A stretch of DNA of 64,000 nt from Cellvibrio sp. PSBB006 (GCF_002162135.1 NZ_CP021382.1:4958001-5022000); one strand, 5' to 3'; positions 38,196-48,128 are shown, counted from the stretch's first letter. A program made the numbers and translations. The notes: generated by a model not told the origin, from the sequence alone.

Positions 38196-40091
38196 TTACA
38201 ATGTCTTTAAAAACTCAACCAACGCTTTGCGTTTTTCATCGTTGATGGGCGGAAGTTTACGCATCACCACCTTGCCTTCGGCATCTTTAATCAATTGACC
38301 CTGCTCATCGAAAACGGCAACCGGTGTAACGCCCGCAGCGTATTCATGACCTTTGTTGGCGTTGCCTGGTAAGCGCGTGTCCAGCACAAATACATTGGGA
38401 TAAGTTTGCGGATCGCGTTGCACAAGTCCTACTTTAACCGGGTCAAGTTCTCGTGAGCCCAGGGTAAATTGATTGGCTCGGCATACTTTTCCAGCAGCAA
38501 TCTCGGCATCACTGCAGCTTGGTAGAAACAGTTCATAAAGATTGGCTACAGAACCGTTGTGCAGATATGGCGCTGTTGCCCAGATGCCATTCAAGGGACG
38601 AGCCTTGTAGGCCATCAGGGTTTGAGGGTTGGTTTTATCGACATACTCGAAGTCCAGCAATCGACGGGTGGATTGAATCTGCACGCTGGAACGCCAGGTA
38701 GTGTGGTCAGCCGTACCCTCATTCTGTTCTGTTTCTTCCGCTTGCGCTGCACGTATAACCCCTTCGGTCACATCGCGCACAGCGGCCAGGGCCGATACCT
38801 GTGCCGCAAAAACCCTGGCTGGTGGTTTGAGTGAAACCTGGCCTTCGAGGTAACCGCTCTTGCCCGCGTAATGCAAAGCGTTGTGAGCCATGGCGGGATC
38901 TGTATTCAAGGGTTGCAGACTGGCGAAGTGCGCAGTGATGCGTCGATTCGGGTCAGTGCGATCAATCAATGCGTGGCAGGTATGGCACTGGTATTCGGTG
39001 TAAACCGCAGCGCCTTTTTCTGCCAGCTCACGATTGATCGGCGGCAGAATATTTTTATTGGCGAGTTCTTGCCAACTGGGTGACCAGAGTTTTTCCAGGT
39101 GGATTTCCAGCCGCTGCACATTGCGGATGTTGACGGAAGAGCGGTAGCCGGCATCGGCGGGCAAACGCTGTAAATCTAAAGTGGCAAACACACCGATGGC
39201 TTGTCCCACATTGCGCGACAAGGTGCCGTCACCCTCGTTATCACCGACACCGTTCCATTGCACAAAATCATGCTGGGGTGTATCCCATAATTGCGGATAA
39301 CTGACCGGTGCGTTGGCGGGGTTGGTGTTTTCCACACCGGGTGTGAGATGGGCGAAAACCCGGTTGTAGATCCGCCCGAATGCATCGAGGCGTCCGTAGC
39401 CGTAGGGTACCGGTTGAGCGTCGGCATAGGATGCGTTAGCGGTGTTATAACGGCGCAGGTTTTGTTCCAGGTGTTTCACTTCATCGAGCAGCGCCTGCTG
39501 ATCTTCAGGCGTAGCTTTATCGAGAAGCCTGGCGGCGAGGCGCTTGAATTTTTCCGGATCTTTGGTGGTGGCCTCCAGTGCTGCTGCCAGTTCGTTTAAC
39601 AACTTGTCCATATCCGACAGCGTTGGTCCTCCATCAATCCGAATCGCAACACCCTGATAATTAACCTGGCCGGTGTGACAGGCTGCGCAAGTCAGGCCAA
39701 CATATTCCTTGCCCTGATATCTTTCCTTGACCCAGCCCAGCGGTAAACCATCAGGGTTAGCGCGTGAGGGCTTTTGAACAAGGTAGCGCAAACGGTCCAT
39801 GTTATCGCTGGCACGAAACAATGACTGGCTATTCGCTTGTTCCAGATGCAGGAAAATGTTGTAGGGCAGGAGGTGAGAGCCTTGGGCCGTATTATAGAAC
39901 CACAAGCTGTCGTCGGGGTCCCAGTTTTGCTCGGGATACACCACGCGCGATGCCTGGTCGCCCAAGGTGTCTTCGGGTAACAACAAGGCTTTGCGGTGTG
40001 TGTCAAAAACATCCTGGGAGAGAGATGTACAACCAGACAGCATCAGCGTCATTAGTGACATCAGAGATATAAAACGAATCATGTTTCTCAT
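38196..40091 (-). CDS. Di-heme c-type cytochrome, RoxA/CCP-related lipoprotein
   Basis: A 631-residue lipoprotein (lipobox LMLSGC, Cys21) with two haem-binding sites: CAACH near residue 135 and CHTCH near residue 370. The length, two distant haems and PYLHNGSVANLYELFLP near the C-terminus match the large di-heme group that includes rubber oxygenase RoxA and MauG/CcpA-type peroxidases. RoxA is a soluble exported protein; this one is lipid-anchored. Activity could be an oxygenase or a peroxidase and cannot be decided from sequence alone. A good ribosome site (AAGGAA) precedes the ATG. It faces the HD-GYP gene across hairpin repeat copy 4. Confidence 0.82.
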   Translation of the reverse strand: MRNMIRFISLMSLMTLMLSGCTSLSQDVFDTHRKALLLPEDTLGDQASRVVYPEQNWDPDDSLWFYNTAQGSHLLPYNIFLHLEQANSQSLFRASDNMDRLRYLVQKPSRANPDGLPLGWVKERYQGKEYVGLTCAACHTGQVNYQGVAIRIDGGPTLSDMDKLLNELAAALEATTKDPEKFKRLAARLLDKATPEDQQALLDEVKHLEQNLRRYNTANASYADAQPVPYGYGRLDAFGRIYNRVFAHLTPGVENTNPANAPVSYPQLWDTPQHDFVQWNGVGDNEGDGTLSRNVGQAIGVFATLDLQRLPADAGYRSSVNIRNVQRLEIHLEKLWSPSWQELANKNILPPINRELAEKGAAVYTEYQCHTCHALIDRTDPNRRITAHFASLQPLNTDPAMAHNALHYAGKSGYLEGQVSLKPPARVFAAQVSALAAVRDVTEGVIRAAQAEETEQNEGTADHTTWRSSVQIQSTRRLLDFEYVDKTNPQTLMAYKARPLNGIWATAPYLHNGSVANLYELFLPSCSDAEIAAGKVCRANQFTLGSRELDPVKVGLVQRDPQTYPNVFVLDTRLPGNANKGHEYAAGVTPVAVFDEQGQLIKDAEGKVVMRKLPPINDEKRKALVEFLKTL

Positions 40092-40418
40092 GGTGTTTCC
40101 TTACGATAAATCGATGAGTTCAGGTTTAGCCTGTCGGGGGCTGCTGCATCAGTAGACTTCAGTTGTTCCTTCCGGCTGCGGTGGTCCATTGTTGCCAGTC
40201 CAAAACCGCCTGACAACGGGTACTCACAGGAAAGCGCAAACAAAAAGTTTATTTTGGCGGATAAATCACTGCTAACTCAAGTCTATGATGAATTCGCTTG
40301 CGCATGAGCTGTTTGTGCGTAAACTGCCGCCCCCTATTTGATCGGGTTTTTAGCCCGGCATGATTATCGGTACGGAGTTGCTCAATAGGGGCTATTCCTA
40401 TAACAAGGTCATTCTCGC
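40092..40418. other. Divergent intergenic region with a possible structured leader
   Basis: 327 bases between the di-heme gene and an unknown gene. No gene is seen. A nested inverted repeat at 40331-40391 (separate entry) lies just before the rightward start codon. Confidence 0.5.
40331..40391 (+). promoter_or_regulatory. Possible structured RNA leader
   Basis: The outer stem CCCCTATT (40331-40338) pairs with AATAGGGG (40384-40391). It encloses a small hairpin CGGG / CCCG (40343-40357) and about 25 unpaired bases. It ends 28 bases before the ATG at 40419. It matches no riboswitch class I recognise. Confidence 0.3.
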
Positions 40419-40805
40419 ATGCATCATCATTCCTGTTTTACCCGGCTGGAACTTGATAATCGCCTCGGTCAAAAGGTTTTTCTAGGCGTTACCCATATAC
40501 CCACAGAGATGCGCGATTACGTTTTTGTTACCGCATTAAGCCAGCAGGCATCGAGTTTTGTCGGAAAAAATGCCGACCATTTCGCGTTTCAGTTATTGCA
40601 CCGTTTTCAACTTGACACGAAGCGTTTTGAATTGGTGGAATTGCGCAGCGCGGCGGACGAGCAAAGTCTGTGGCGTTGGCGTTTTGAGTGGGTGGGTACA
40701 ACGCCGCTGTCGGGCAGGGGCGAACTCATCACTTCTCCTGTGCAACGACAACAACTAATGCGCTTGCTCGATCCCGATGATCAACTGAAGGCTGCGGCCA
40801 CCTGA
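40419..40805 (+). CDS. Unknown small soluble protein
   Basis: A 128-residue protein I do not recognise. It has no signal peptide or membrane helix. The N-terminus (MHHHSCFTRLELD) is His-rich, and the fold looks mixed alpha/beta (RFELVELRSAADEQSLWRWRF). It is followed 18 bases later by a second unknown gene with the same direction, and the two probably form one unit. Codon use looks like the surrounding genes, so there is no sign of recent transfer. Confidence 0.6.
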   Translation: MHHHSCFTRLELDNRLGQKVFLGVTHIPTEMRDYVFVTALSQQASSFVGKNADHFAFQLLHRFQLDTKRFELVELRSAADEQSLWRWRFEWVGTTPLSGRGELITSPVQRQQLMRLLDPDDQLKAAAT

Positions 40806-40823
40806 ACGGCGAAATTAAACGCG

Positions 40824-41270
40824 ATGAAAACCAACTGTTTGCCAAAGATGACTTCCGTGCTGTTACTCGACAGAGACAACGTGGAAGTGGGTGTTGACGT
40901 TAAAGTGCTGGCGTTGGCCGGGACCGTTGCGGTTTTTATGTCGGACAGGCAAAACAACACCAGTAGTTCCATCTCACGTAATGCCGCCACCTATCTGGCG
41001 CAATTAGCGCAGCGTTTGAGTTTGCATCCGGTCAGCACACAATTTTATCGCCACGTTTATCACCCTCAACAGGGCAGTATGTTTGGTCGCTTCGATATCG
41101 TGTGGAGTGATGCCGACCTGGTGAGCTATAAATTTGTCATGCTGAACAATCTGGACGAAGGCAAGCGCTTGCAAGACTGGATTGTCAAGGCAACGGTCGT
41201 GCCTATTACCTACGGCCAAACCCGGAATCTGGCCAAACCCCGGGAGATTTCTCCCGCAGCGGGTTACTAA
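40824..41270 (+). CDS. Unknown small protein, partner of the preceding gene
   Basis: A 148-residue protein with no recognised family, signal or membrane helix; ATG at 40848 is an alternative start. A segment resembling a paired-strand domain is YKFVMLNNLDEGKRLQDWIV. Its TAA overlaps the stop of the convergent lnt gene by three bases (CTAA at 41267-41270), so there is no room for a terminator between them. Confidence 0.58.
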   Translation: MKTNCLPKMTSVLLLDRDNVEVGVDVKVLALAGTVAVFMSDRQNNTSSSISRNAATYLAQLAQRLSLHPVSTQFYRHVYHPQQGSMFGRFDIVWSDADLVSYKFVMLNNLDEGKRLQDWIVKATVVPITYGQTRNLAKPREISPAAGY

Positions 41271-42829
41271 CCTTCACCATTATTAATCCCATCGAGGATG
41301 CTTGCCTGTACGGCGGGCTCTTTCCCGCGCAAAACACGCACCCCAATCAGTAACATCAGGCTCAGGATTGCCAGTGGCAAACTGCCCCAACGCATAAAGG
41401 GTGTCATTCCCTGGGCAGCGTAGACTGTGCCAGTCAAGGTTTCGGTAGCAAAGGTGTTGCTGAAGTTGATGATGTGGCCTTTTTCATCAATGAAGGCGCT
41501 GCTGCCGTTGTTGGTGCTGTACACCAGGTAACGACCAGTCTCCAGAGCACGCATCTGCGCCATCTCCATAAACTGTAACGGCCCAATGGAATCGCCAAAC
41601 CAGCCCAGGTTACTGATGGTCAGCAATACCTGAGCATCCCTCGCACTGAATGCCACTAGATCCGGGTACACCAGTTCATAGCAAACTGAAGGCGACACAG
41701 CGACCTGATCAATTTGAATACCGCGTTGTTCCATCGGACCAAAAGCAATAATGGACGTGGGCAAATCAAAAAAGTGAATCAAACCGCGCAGCCAGTTTTC
41801 CAGGGGTACATATTCGCCAAAAGGCACCAGACGACGCTTGTGATAAATCCCCATGGCATCACCGAACCCGGCAATCGAGTTGTAGTAGCGATCATCGTGT
41901 GGGTTGTCGTAGATAATGCCGGTCATCAGGCCCGCACCAGACGCGGTGGCGCGATCATTCATTTCGTTCAGGAAAGGCAGGGCCTGATGATAGGTCAGGG
42001 GAATGGCCGCTTCAGGCCAGATAACCCAATCATTTCCCCAAAGATCTTCCGTCATGGTGCGCAGTAAATCCAGGGTAGGCTCAACAAAGGCAGCGCTCCA
42101 TTTGATGTCCTGGGAGATGTTCGGCTGCACCATGGCGACTGTGATTGGCTCGTCATCCAGTTGGGTCCAGGAGACTTCTTTCAGCATAAAACCGCTGATC
42201 CAGGCTGCGACCACCAAACCGCCCACCCATGCCAGGGTTGGTTGCCGCCACTGCCAGATTACCTGGGCCAGTACACCTGCCGTAAGGGCACAGATAAAGC
42301 CCAATCCGATCACCCCGACCAAGGGAGCCCAACCCGACAATGGCGTATGCAGATGCGCATAACCGCTGTATAACCACGGGAAGCCGGTTAAGAACCAGTA
42401 GCGAAAACATTCGCCCAGTAACCAGCAGGCGGGGAAAGCAATCACTAAACTCCAGCGCCAGCGACTGAACCAGCGTCCGTATACATAAAACGGCAGGCTG
42501 AACATCAGGGCCATAAAAAAAACAAATATCAGTGTCAGAAAGCCGGCCAGCAAGATCGATGCCCCGCCGAAGTTATGGATGCTCATGTAAATCCATGACA
42601 CCCCCACCCCGTATAATCCTACCCCGAAACACCAGGCGCGTTTAAAGACTTGTGCCAGCGAGCCCTGCTCAAGTAACAACGCCAGTAGCGCCATACCGCC
42701 AATGCCCAGAGGCCAGAGATTGAAGGGCGCGAGACTGAGCGGAACCAGTGCCCCGGCAATCAGTGACAGAATGCAGGCAAGCCAATTGGGTAAGGCCCGA
42801 AGACGCAATGCAAAAGGTGAAGCCGTCAT
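41267..42829 (-). CDS. lnt: Apolipoprotein N-acyltransferase
   Basis: Adds the third acyl chain to lipoproteins in the inner membrane, the last maturation step before Lol sorting; this window encodes many lipoproteins that would need it. At 520 residues (E. coli 512) it has several N-terminal membrane helices and a periplasmic nitrilase-type domain. The triad is visible: Glu in WPEAAIPL, Lys in YHKRRLVPFGEYVPLE, Cys in PSVCYELVYP. A terminator-like hairpin lies between corC and this gene, so its expression may be lower than, or separate from, the upstream genes. Confidence 0.96.
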   Translation of the reverse strand: MTASPFALRLRALPNWLACILSLIAGALVPLSLAPFNLWPLGIGGMALLALLLEQGSLAQVFKRAWCFGVGLYGVGVSWIYMSIHNFGGASILLAGFLTLIFVFFMALMFSLPFYVYGRWFSRWRWSLVIAFPACWLLGECFRYWFLTGFPWLYSGYAHLHTPLSGWAPLVGVIGLGFICALTAGVLAQVIWQWRQPTLAWVGGLVVAAWISGFMLKEVSWTQLDDEPITVAMVQPNISQDIKWSAAFVEPTLDLLRTMTEDLWGNDWVIWPEAAIPLTYHQALPFLNEMNDRATASGAGLMTGIIYDNPHDDRYYNSIAGFGDAMGIYHKRRLVPFGEYVPLENWLRGLIHFFDLPTSIIAFGPMEQRGIQIDQVAVSPSVCYELVYPDLVAFSARDAQVLLTISNLGWFGDSIGPLQFMEMAQMRALETGRYLVYSTNNGSSAFIDEKGHIINFSNTFATETLTGTVYAAQGMTPFMRWGSLPLAILSLMLLIGVRVLRGKEPAVQASILDGINNGEG

Positions 42830-42866
42830 GTAGAAAGGTTCGTCGCAGAAGTTGAAAGGAGCTGCT

Positions 42867-42899
42867 AAAAAAATCCCGCCGGAGAGGGCGGGATTTTTT
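42867..42899 (-). terminator. Terminator between corC and lnt
   Basis: The stem AAATCCCGCC / GGCGGGATTT with a 5-base loop is followed on the minus strand by a run of T. It starts right after the corC stop and 38 bases before the lnt ATG, so it should end or weaken transcription before lnt. Confidence 0.88.
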
Positions 42900-42900
42900 G

Positions 42901-43770
42901 CTATTTGTTGACCGTCAACCTTAGCAGATGTATTTGTCGGTTGTCTGCATAGAGCACGCGGAACTGGAAGTTGTCGATAGTCGCCACTTCATTCCGTTTG
43001 GGTAGATGGCCAAACTCCTGCATCAGAATACCGCCGATGGTATCGAAGTCATCTTCGCTCAGTCCTGAACCAAAGAACTCGTTGAAGTCTTCGATGGGGG
43101 TGAGTGCCTTGATGATGTAGTCCGTTTCGCCGACGCGCTTGATGAAGTCATCGCTGACTTCTTCATCGGTTTCATCTTCAATATCGCCGACAATTTCTTC
43201 CAGAATATCTTCAATGGTCAGCAGACCGGAGATACCACCGTATTCATCGATCACCAGCGCCATGTGATAACGCTTTTCGCGGAACTCACGCAGCAACACA
43301 TTGACGCGCTTGCTTTCGGGAATGATGTTGGCTGGACGCAGGATATTTTCCAGGTTGAACTCTTGCTGGTTATCCAGCAGCAACCGCAGCAGGTCTTTGG
43401 CGAGCAGAATGCCGCGAATATCGTCAGCCGACTCGCCAATCACCGGGAAGCGGGAGTGACCGGATTCAATGATCTTGGGTAAAAATTCCTGGGGTGTATC
43501 GTCAATCCGCACGGCGACGATTTGGGAGCGCGGCACCATGATTTCACGGGCCTGCAAGGAGGACACGTCCATGGCCCCTTCAATAATACTCAAGGCTTCC
43601 TGATCCAATAGCTGGTTATTGGCGGCATCCTTGATGATGTCCAGTAATTCTTCGCGGGATTTAGGTTCAGCGCTAAAGGCATGGAGCAGTTTGTCCAGCC
43701 AGGACCGGTCTTGTTTTTCTATGCGGTCCGCTTGGCGCTGAACGCTGCTACTCGTGGGATCGTCCGACAT
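42901..43770 (-). CDS. corC: CorC/HlyC-family CBS-domain protein
   Basis: A 289-residue soluble protein associated with Mg2+/Co2+ export and membrane maintenance, often beside lnt. It has two CBS units (IMVPRSQIVAVRIDDTPQEF; PANIIPESKRVNVLLREFRE), the conserved MALVIDEYGGISGLLTIEDILEE stretch split around residue 175, and a C-terminal CorC_HlyC domain (DFDTIGGILMQEFGHLP). The order ybeZ-ybeY-corC-lnt is the standard gammaproteobacterial one. Confidence 0.95.
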   Translation of the reverse strand: MSDDPTSSSVQRQADRIEKQDRSWLDKLLHAFSAEPKSREELLDIIKDAANNQLLDQEALSIIEGAMDVSSLQAREIMVPRSQIVAVRIDDTPQEFLPKIIESGHSRFPVIGESADDIRGILLAKDLLRLLLDNQQEFNLENILRPANIIPESKRVNVLLREFREKRYHMALVIDEYGGISGLLTIEDILEEIVGDIEDETDEEVSDDFIKRVGETDYIIKALTPIEDFNEFFGSGLSEDDFDTIGGILMQEFGHLPKRNEVATIDNFQFRVLYADNRQIHLLRLTVNK

Positions 43771-43813
43771 GGTAATGCTTTCCTGTGATATAGAAATTAT
43801 TCAGTGAGAGTTC

Positions 43814-44284
43814 TTATTCGTGAAATTCGTAAGGTGCCGGGAAGCCCATTTCCGTGAGAATTCGGGTTTCCAGACTCTCCATTTCCTCTGCCTCGGGGTC
43901 GGTTATATGGTCATATCCCAATAAATGCAAGGTCCCATGGACCACCATATGCGCCCAGTGAGCTTCCAGGGTTTTATGCTGCTCGACCGCCTCACGTTCT
44001 ACGACCGGGGCGCAGATGACGAGATCCCCCAATAAAGGTAAATTCAACTCGGGTGGAATGTCGGCAGGGAAGGAGAGGACATTAGTAGGCTTGTCTTGCT
44101 GGCGATAGCGCAGGTTCAGTTCCTGGCTTTCGGGCTCATCAACAATGTAAACACTGACTTCGGTGTCCGGCCGGTCCAGATCAGGCACTGCCGTCAGGGC
44201 AGTGCTGATCCAGTGTTCGATATGCTCGGTAACAGGAATGTGTGTGCTGCCGCTGGCAACATCAATATCAACGTGGGTGGTCAT
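43814..44284 (-). CDS. ybeY: Endoribonuclease YbeY
   Basis: A metal-dependent RNase needed for 16S rRNA 3' maturation and ribosome quality control. At 156 residues it is typical. The zinc-binding signature [11 protein letters not shown] is near residue 115, and the N-terminal [17 protein letters not shown] segment is as in the family. It lies five bases after the ybeZ stop and 43 bases before corC, in one operon. Confidence 0.96.
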   Translation of the reverse strand: MTTHVDIDVASGSTHIPVTEHIEHWISTALTAVPDLDRPDTEVSVYIVDEPESQELNLRYRQQDKPTNVLSFPADIPPELNLPLLGDLVICAPVVEREAVEQHKTLEAHWAHMVVHGTLHLLGYDHITDPEAEEMESLETRILTEMGFPAPYEFHE

Positions 44285-44289
44285 GATGA

Positions 44290-45342
44290 TCAGTCGGTCG
44301 TGCCCGGTTTCTGCTCGAACTGGTCGTAAGCCTCAACGATGCGTTGTACCAGTGGGTGGCGAACCACGTCTTTGGAGTTGAAGTGGGTGAAGCTGATACC
44401 GGCCACATTCTCAAGCACTTCAATAGCGTGACGCAAACCGGATTGTTGGCCGCGCGGTAAGTCAATCTGGGTTGGATCGCCGGTGATGACTGCTGTGGTG
44501 CCGAAGCCGATGCGTGTGAGGAACATCTTCATCTGTTCACGGGTGGTGTTCTGGCTTTCATCGAGGATGACAAAAGAATTGTTCAATGTGCGACCGCGCA
44601 TAAAGGCCAGTGGCGCTACCTCGATGACACCGCGCTCCATCAACTTGCCGACCGTTTCGAAGCCCAGCATTTCGAACAGAGCGTCATAAAGCGGACGCAG
44701 GTAAGGATCGACCTTTTGCGCCAGGTCACCGGGCAGGAAGCCCAGTTTTTCCCCTGCTTCGACCGCTGGGCGTACCAGGAGAATACGTTCCACTTCATCC
44801 TTCAGCAGCGCTTCAACCGCACAGGCGACGGCGAGGTAGGTTTTACCGGTACCGGCCGGTCCGACGCCGAAGTTAATGTCATTGTCCTGCACTGAACGCA
44901 CGTAGCGCTGCTGATTCAAACCGCGCGGCTTGATGGTGCATTTTTTGGTGCGAATCAGGGTAATGCCGGCGCTGGTATCTTCGTTGTCCTGTTCATGGGC
45001 TGTATCAGTGCCAGCGTCGTAAGGGGTGTTCAGTTGTTCCATAAGGGCCTCTATGCCGGAAGTTTGCAGGGCGAGATGGATCTCATCCGGCGTCAGCTCG
45101 ACATTGTCGGTTTCTCGGTAAAGGTGGCGTAATAACTCGGCGGCGGCCTGGGTGGGTTGTGTTTCACCGACCAGGGCAAATTCATTGCCGCGGTTACGGA
45201 TTTCCACATTCAGGCGTTGTTCGATCTGGCGCAGGTGTTGGCCGAACTGACCGCAGAGGTTGGCGAGACGTCGGCTATCATCCGGTTCCAGGGTCAATTG
45301 ACGGGTGATAGCGTCGGGGCTGGTAACTACATGGCTATTCAT
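44290..45342 (-). CDS. ybeZ: PhoH-like ATPase YbeZ
   Basis: An ATPase that works with YbeY in rRNA metabolism. From the ATG at 45342 it has 350 residues, like E. coli YbeZ; an in-frame GTG at 45375 would add 11. Walker [14 protein letters not shown] and Walker [12 protein letters not shown] are intact, and the C-terminal [16 protein letters not shown] is family-typical. An acidic insert ([13 protein letters not shown]) lies near residue 115. Confidence 0.95.
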   Translation of the reverse strand: MNSHVVTSPDAITRQLTLEPDDSRRLANLCGQFGQHLRQIEQRLNVEIRNRGNEFALVGETQPTQAAAELLRHLYRETDNVELTPDEIHLALQTSGIEALMEQLNTPYDAGTDTAHEQDNEDTSAGITLIRTKKCTIKPRGLNQQRYVRSVQDNDINFGVGPAGTGKTYLAVACAVEALLKDEVERILLVRPAVEAGEKLGFLPGDLAQKVDPYLRPLYDALFEMLGFETVGKLMERGVIEVAPLAFMRGRTLNNSFVILDESQNTTREQMKMFLTRIGFGTTAVITGDPTQIDLPRGQQSGLRHAIEVLENVAGISFTHFNSKDVVRHPLVQRIVEAYDQFEQKPGTTD

Positions 45343-45477
45343 CAATGGAGGTTCGAGGCTCTTTTGGCAATACACGGTTAAAGACTAAACCATTCCCGGA
45401 ATGGGTAAAAGCCTCTTGATCGGCCAATTGATTCTTTCCAACGCTTTTTTACTAACCTTCGGTTATAGAAACCAGGC

Positions 45478-46440
45478 CTACTCTTTCGGTGGTTTGCGAG
45501 CCAGGCGCCATCGCTGGAGCCACTGGTCATGCTCGAACAACAATACGATCACCAGCGATAAAGCGAAGGGAATCAGCAGATAAAACAATCTGAAGACCAG
45601 CAGCGCGGCTATCACATCGGCGGGATTCACATCCGGCAACGCCAGCAGGAACACCACCTCCAGCACCCCGAGCCCACCCGGCGCGTGGGAGACCAGCGCA
45701 GCGGAGAAGGAGGCGAGGAATATGCCCAATACCAGAAGGAAACCAGGGTTGCTGGCGGAAGGCAACGCAAAATAAATAATGGCTGCCGCGCCGATCAATT
45801 CCAACGGACCAATGATCAATTGACGCAACACGATATGCAAACGGGGATACTGCAGACGGAAATTACGGATGCGCAAGGATTTGAGACGCAGACTGCTGCC
45901 GACAACGTAAAGCCCCACCATGGCCAGCATTGCTACGCCACTGGCAATGGGAACCCACAGTGCTAGGTCCTCAAAAAAGCGATTCAGTAGCCGAGGTTCA
46001 ATCAGCAGCACGATGCCACCCAGCAGAATAGAACCCAGGGTGAAGGTAAACGAGCAGAACGCCACCAGCACACCGACGTCGGCGCCGCTCAAACCCTTTG
46101 CTGTGTAGGCACGGTAGCGCACCACAGCACCGGAAAACACCGAAGCGCCAATGTTATGGCCGATGGCATAGGCAGTAAATGAGGCCGCCGCGATATAACC
46201 CCAGGATATTTTTTTACGCAGGTGGAGCAAGGCAAGACGATCGTAGCCAGCAAGGGCTGCGTAGGCGAGAAGGGTGGCGAGGGCTGACAACAGCCAGCCA
46301 GTGACAGGTATTGCATTGAGGCTGTCGACGATATCGTCGAAAGAGATGTCGCGTAGCTGATGGAACAACAACCAAGCCGAAAATCCTACCGCAGCCAGTC
46401 CAATAATCGGCCACACGTAGTCCTTGTTCAACCTCATCAT
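45478..46440 (-). CDS. UPF0104 / lysylphosphatidylglycerol-synthase-like membrane protein
   Basis: A 320-residue polytopic inner-membrane protein with about eight helices, related to the membrane half of MprF and to YbhN. The hallmark SHAPGGLGVLEVVFLLALP is near residue 250. There is no soluble aminoacyltransferase half, so lipid aminoacylation is not expected; flippase-like roles have been suggested for relatives. It sits between miaB and ybeZ in an otherwise standard operon, with about 110-135 base gaps either side, which looks like a lineage-specific insertion. Confidence 0.85.
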   Translation of the reverse strand: MMRLNKDYVWPIIGLAAVGFSAWLLFHQLRDISFDDIVDSLNAIPVTGWLLSALATLLAYAALAGYDRLALLHLRKKISWGYIAAASFTAYAIGHNIGASVFSGAVVRYRAYTAKGLSGADVGVLVAFCSFTFTLGSILLGGIVLLIEPRLLNRFFEDLALWVPIASGVAMLAMVGLYVVGSSLRLKSLRIRNFRLQYPRLHIVLRQLIIGPLELIGAAAIIYFALPSASNPGFLLVLGIFLASFSAALVSHAPGGLGVLEVVFLLALPDVNPADVIAALLVFRLFYLLIPFALSLVIVLLFEHDQWLQRWRLARKPPKE

Positions 46441-46547
46441 GTAGTTCCTTACCTAATCAAGCGCTGCCGGATCTTTTACCGGGGCGAAAAGTTGAGTCTG
46501 GTGTGGAGCGGTATATTGGCGATGCTAGCAATAGGCAGTGAAAAGCA

Positions 46548-47918
46548 TCAGCACCAATCAGCATCAAGCTCCGAACTGATCAAGGTACCGCGCAATGAAT
46601 TGGGCAGCGCTTCCTCGATCAGGATATCCGCAAACTTACCGATCAACGCCGGGTTATCGCAGCGGAAATTCACCACGCGGTTGTTTTCCGTGCGACCGCA
46701 TAATTGGCCGGGGTCTTTGCGCGAATAGCCGTTGACCAGTATGCGCTCTGTGTTGCCGACCATCCGTCTGCTGATACCCATAGCTTGCTGGATCAGGCGG
46801 TCTTGCAGTATTTGCAGGCGTTGCTTCTTGACCTCTTCCGGTGTTTCATCCGGCAAGTCGGCTGCGGGGGTGCCTGGACGTGGGCTGTAGATAAAGCTGA
46901 AGGAGGTGTCGAAGTCCATATCGTGGATCAACTTCATGGTGGCTTCGAAGTCCGCATCTGTCTCGCCGGGAAAGCCGATAATAAAATCGGATGAGAAGCT
47001 GATGTTGGGACGAATTTTCTTCAGGCGACGCAGTTTGGATTTGTATTCGAGCGCCGTGTGGCCGCGTTTCATCGCCATAAGAATGCGGTCGGAGCCACTT
47101 TGAACGGGCAGATGCAAGTGGCTGACCAGCTCGGGCACGTCGTTGTATACATCAATCAAGGCATCACTGAATTCCACCGGATGCGAGGTGGTGAAACGGA
47201 TGCGGTCGATACCCTCAACGGCCGCCACATATGTAATCAGCTCCGCCAGATCCACCACCGTGCCGTCTTTACCGGCACCGCGATAGGCGTTCACGTTCTG
47301 ACCGAGTAAATTCACCTCACGTACACCTTGACCGGCCAGGTGGACAATCTCGGCCATGACATCGGCCATCGGGCGGCTCACTTCTTCACCGCGGGTATAA
47401 GGAACGACGCAGAAGGTACAGTATTTGGAGCAACCTTCCATAATCGACACAAAGGCACTGACACCATCTGCATCGGGCTGGGGCAGGCGGTCGAATTTTT
47501 CAATCTCGGGAAAACTGATATCCACCACCACAGCACCGTTTTCGCGCTTGGTCTCCATCATTTCCGGCAGGCGGTGCAGGGTTTGCGGGCCGAAGATCAG
47601 GTCAACATAAGGCGCTCGCTCGGCAATGGCGGCGCCCTCCTGACTGGCGACACAGCCACCGACGCCGATCACCAGGTTGGGATTCTTCTTTTTTAGCTGC
47701 TTCCAGCGGCCCAACTCATGAAACAACTTTTCCTGCGCCTTTTCGCGGATGGAGCAGGTATTAATCAGGATAACGTCCGCATCTTCCGGGTTTTCCGTCG
47801 CCACCATGTTGTGCGACTCCCCCAGCAAATCGCGCATGCGCGAGGAGTCATACTCGTTCATCTGACAACCGTGGGTCTTGATGTACAGCTTCTTGGTTGT
47901 GGTTTCGGTGGTGGTCAT
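46548..47918 (-). CDS. miaB: tRNA-2-methylthio-N6-dimethylallyladenosine synthase MiaB
   Basis: A radical-SAM enzyme that adds a methylthio group to i6A37 of tRNAs reading UNN codons. From the ATG at 47918 (preceded by AGG) it has 456 residues; an upstream TTG-type extension to 47936 is unlikely. The N-terminal domain has [15 protein letters not shown]. The radical-SAM cluster is [17 protein letters not shown]-terminal TRAM domain ([20 protein letters not shown]) is present. Other cluster-binding Cys ([21 protein letters not shown]) are intact. Confidence 0.96.
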   Translation of the reverse strand: MTTTETTTKKLYIKTHGCQMNEYDSSRMRDLLGESHNMVATENPEDADVILINTCSIREKAQEKLFHELGRWKQLKKKNPNLVIGVGGCVASQEGAAIAERAPYVDLIFGPQTLHRLPEMMETKRENGAVVVDISFPEIEKFDRLPQPDADGVSAFVSIMEGCSKYCTFCVVPYTRGEEVSRPMADVMAEIVHLAGQGVREVNLLGQNVNAYRGAGKDGTVVDLAELITYVAAVEGIDRIRFTTSHPVEFSDALIDVYNDVPELVSHLHLPVQSGSDRILMAMKRGHTALEYKSKLRRLKKIRPNISFSSDFIIGFPGETDADFEATMKLIHDMDFDTSFSFIYSPRPGTPAADLPDETPEEVKKQRLQILQDRLIQQAMGISRRMVGNTERILVNGYSRKDPGQLCGRTENNRVVNFRCDNPALIGKFADILIEEALPNSLRGTLISSELDADWC

Positions 47919-48128
47919 GGCAGCAAACCTGATCAAAAATTACGCAGAAAACTCGGGCGCGCATTATAGCGGCCTTGGGTGGTAAAGCCTATAGGTCGAT
48001 GAGCCTGGGACAAATTAGCGAATCTTTCGGCCGGATTTTGTACGAACTGCATAAAAAATGATTGAGCTACAATGGCGCTTAATTTATTCTTTGCGCCTCC
48101 CAAATGGACTTCCCTGAGTGGCCATAAC

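Noticed and set aside
45478..46440. MprF lysylphosphatidylglycerol synthase
   Set aside because: Only the membrane half is present; the soluble aminoacyltransferase half is absent.
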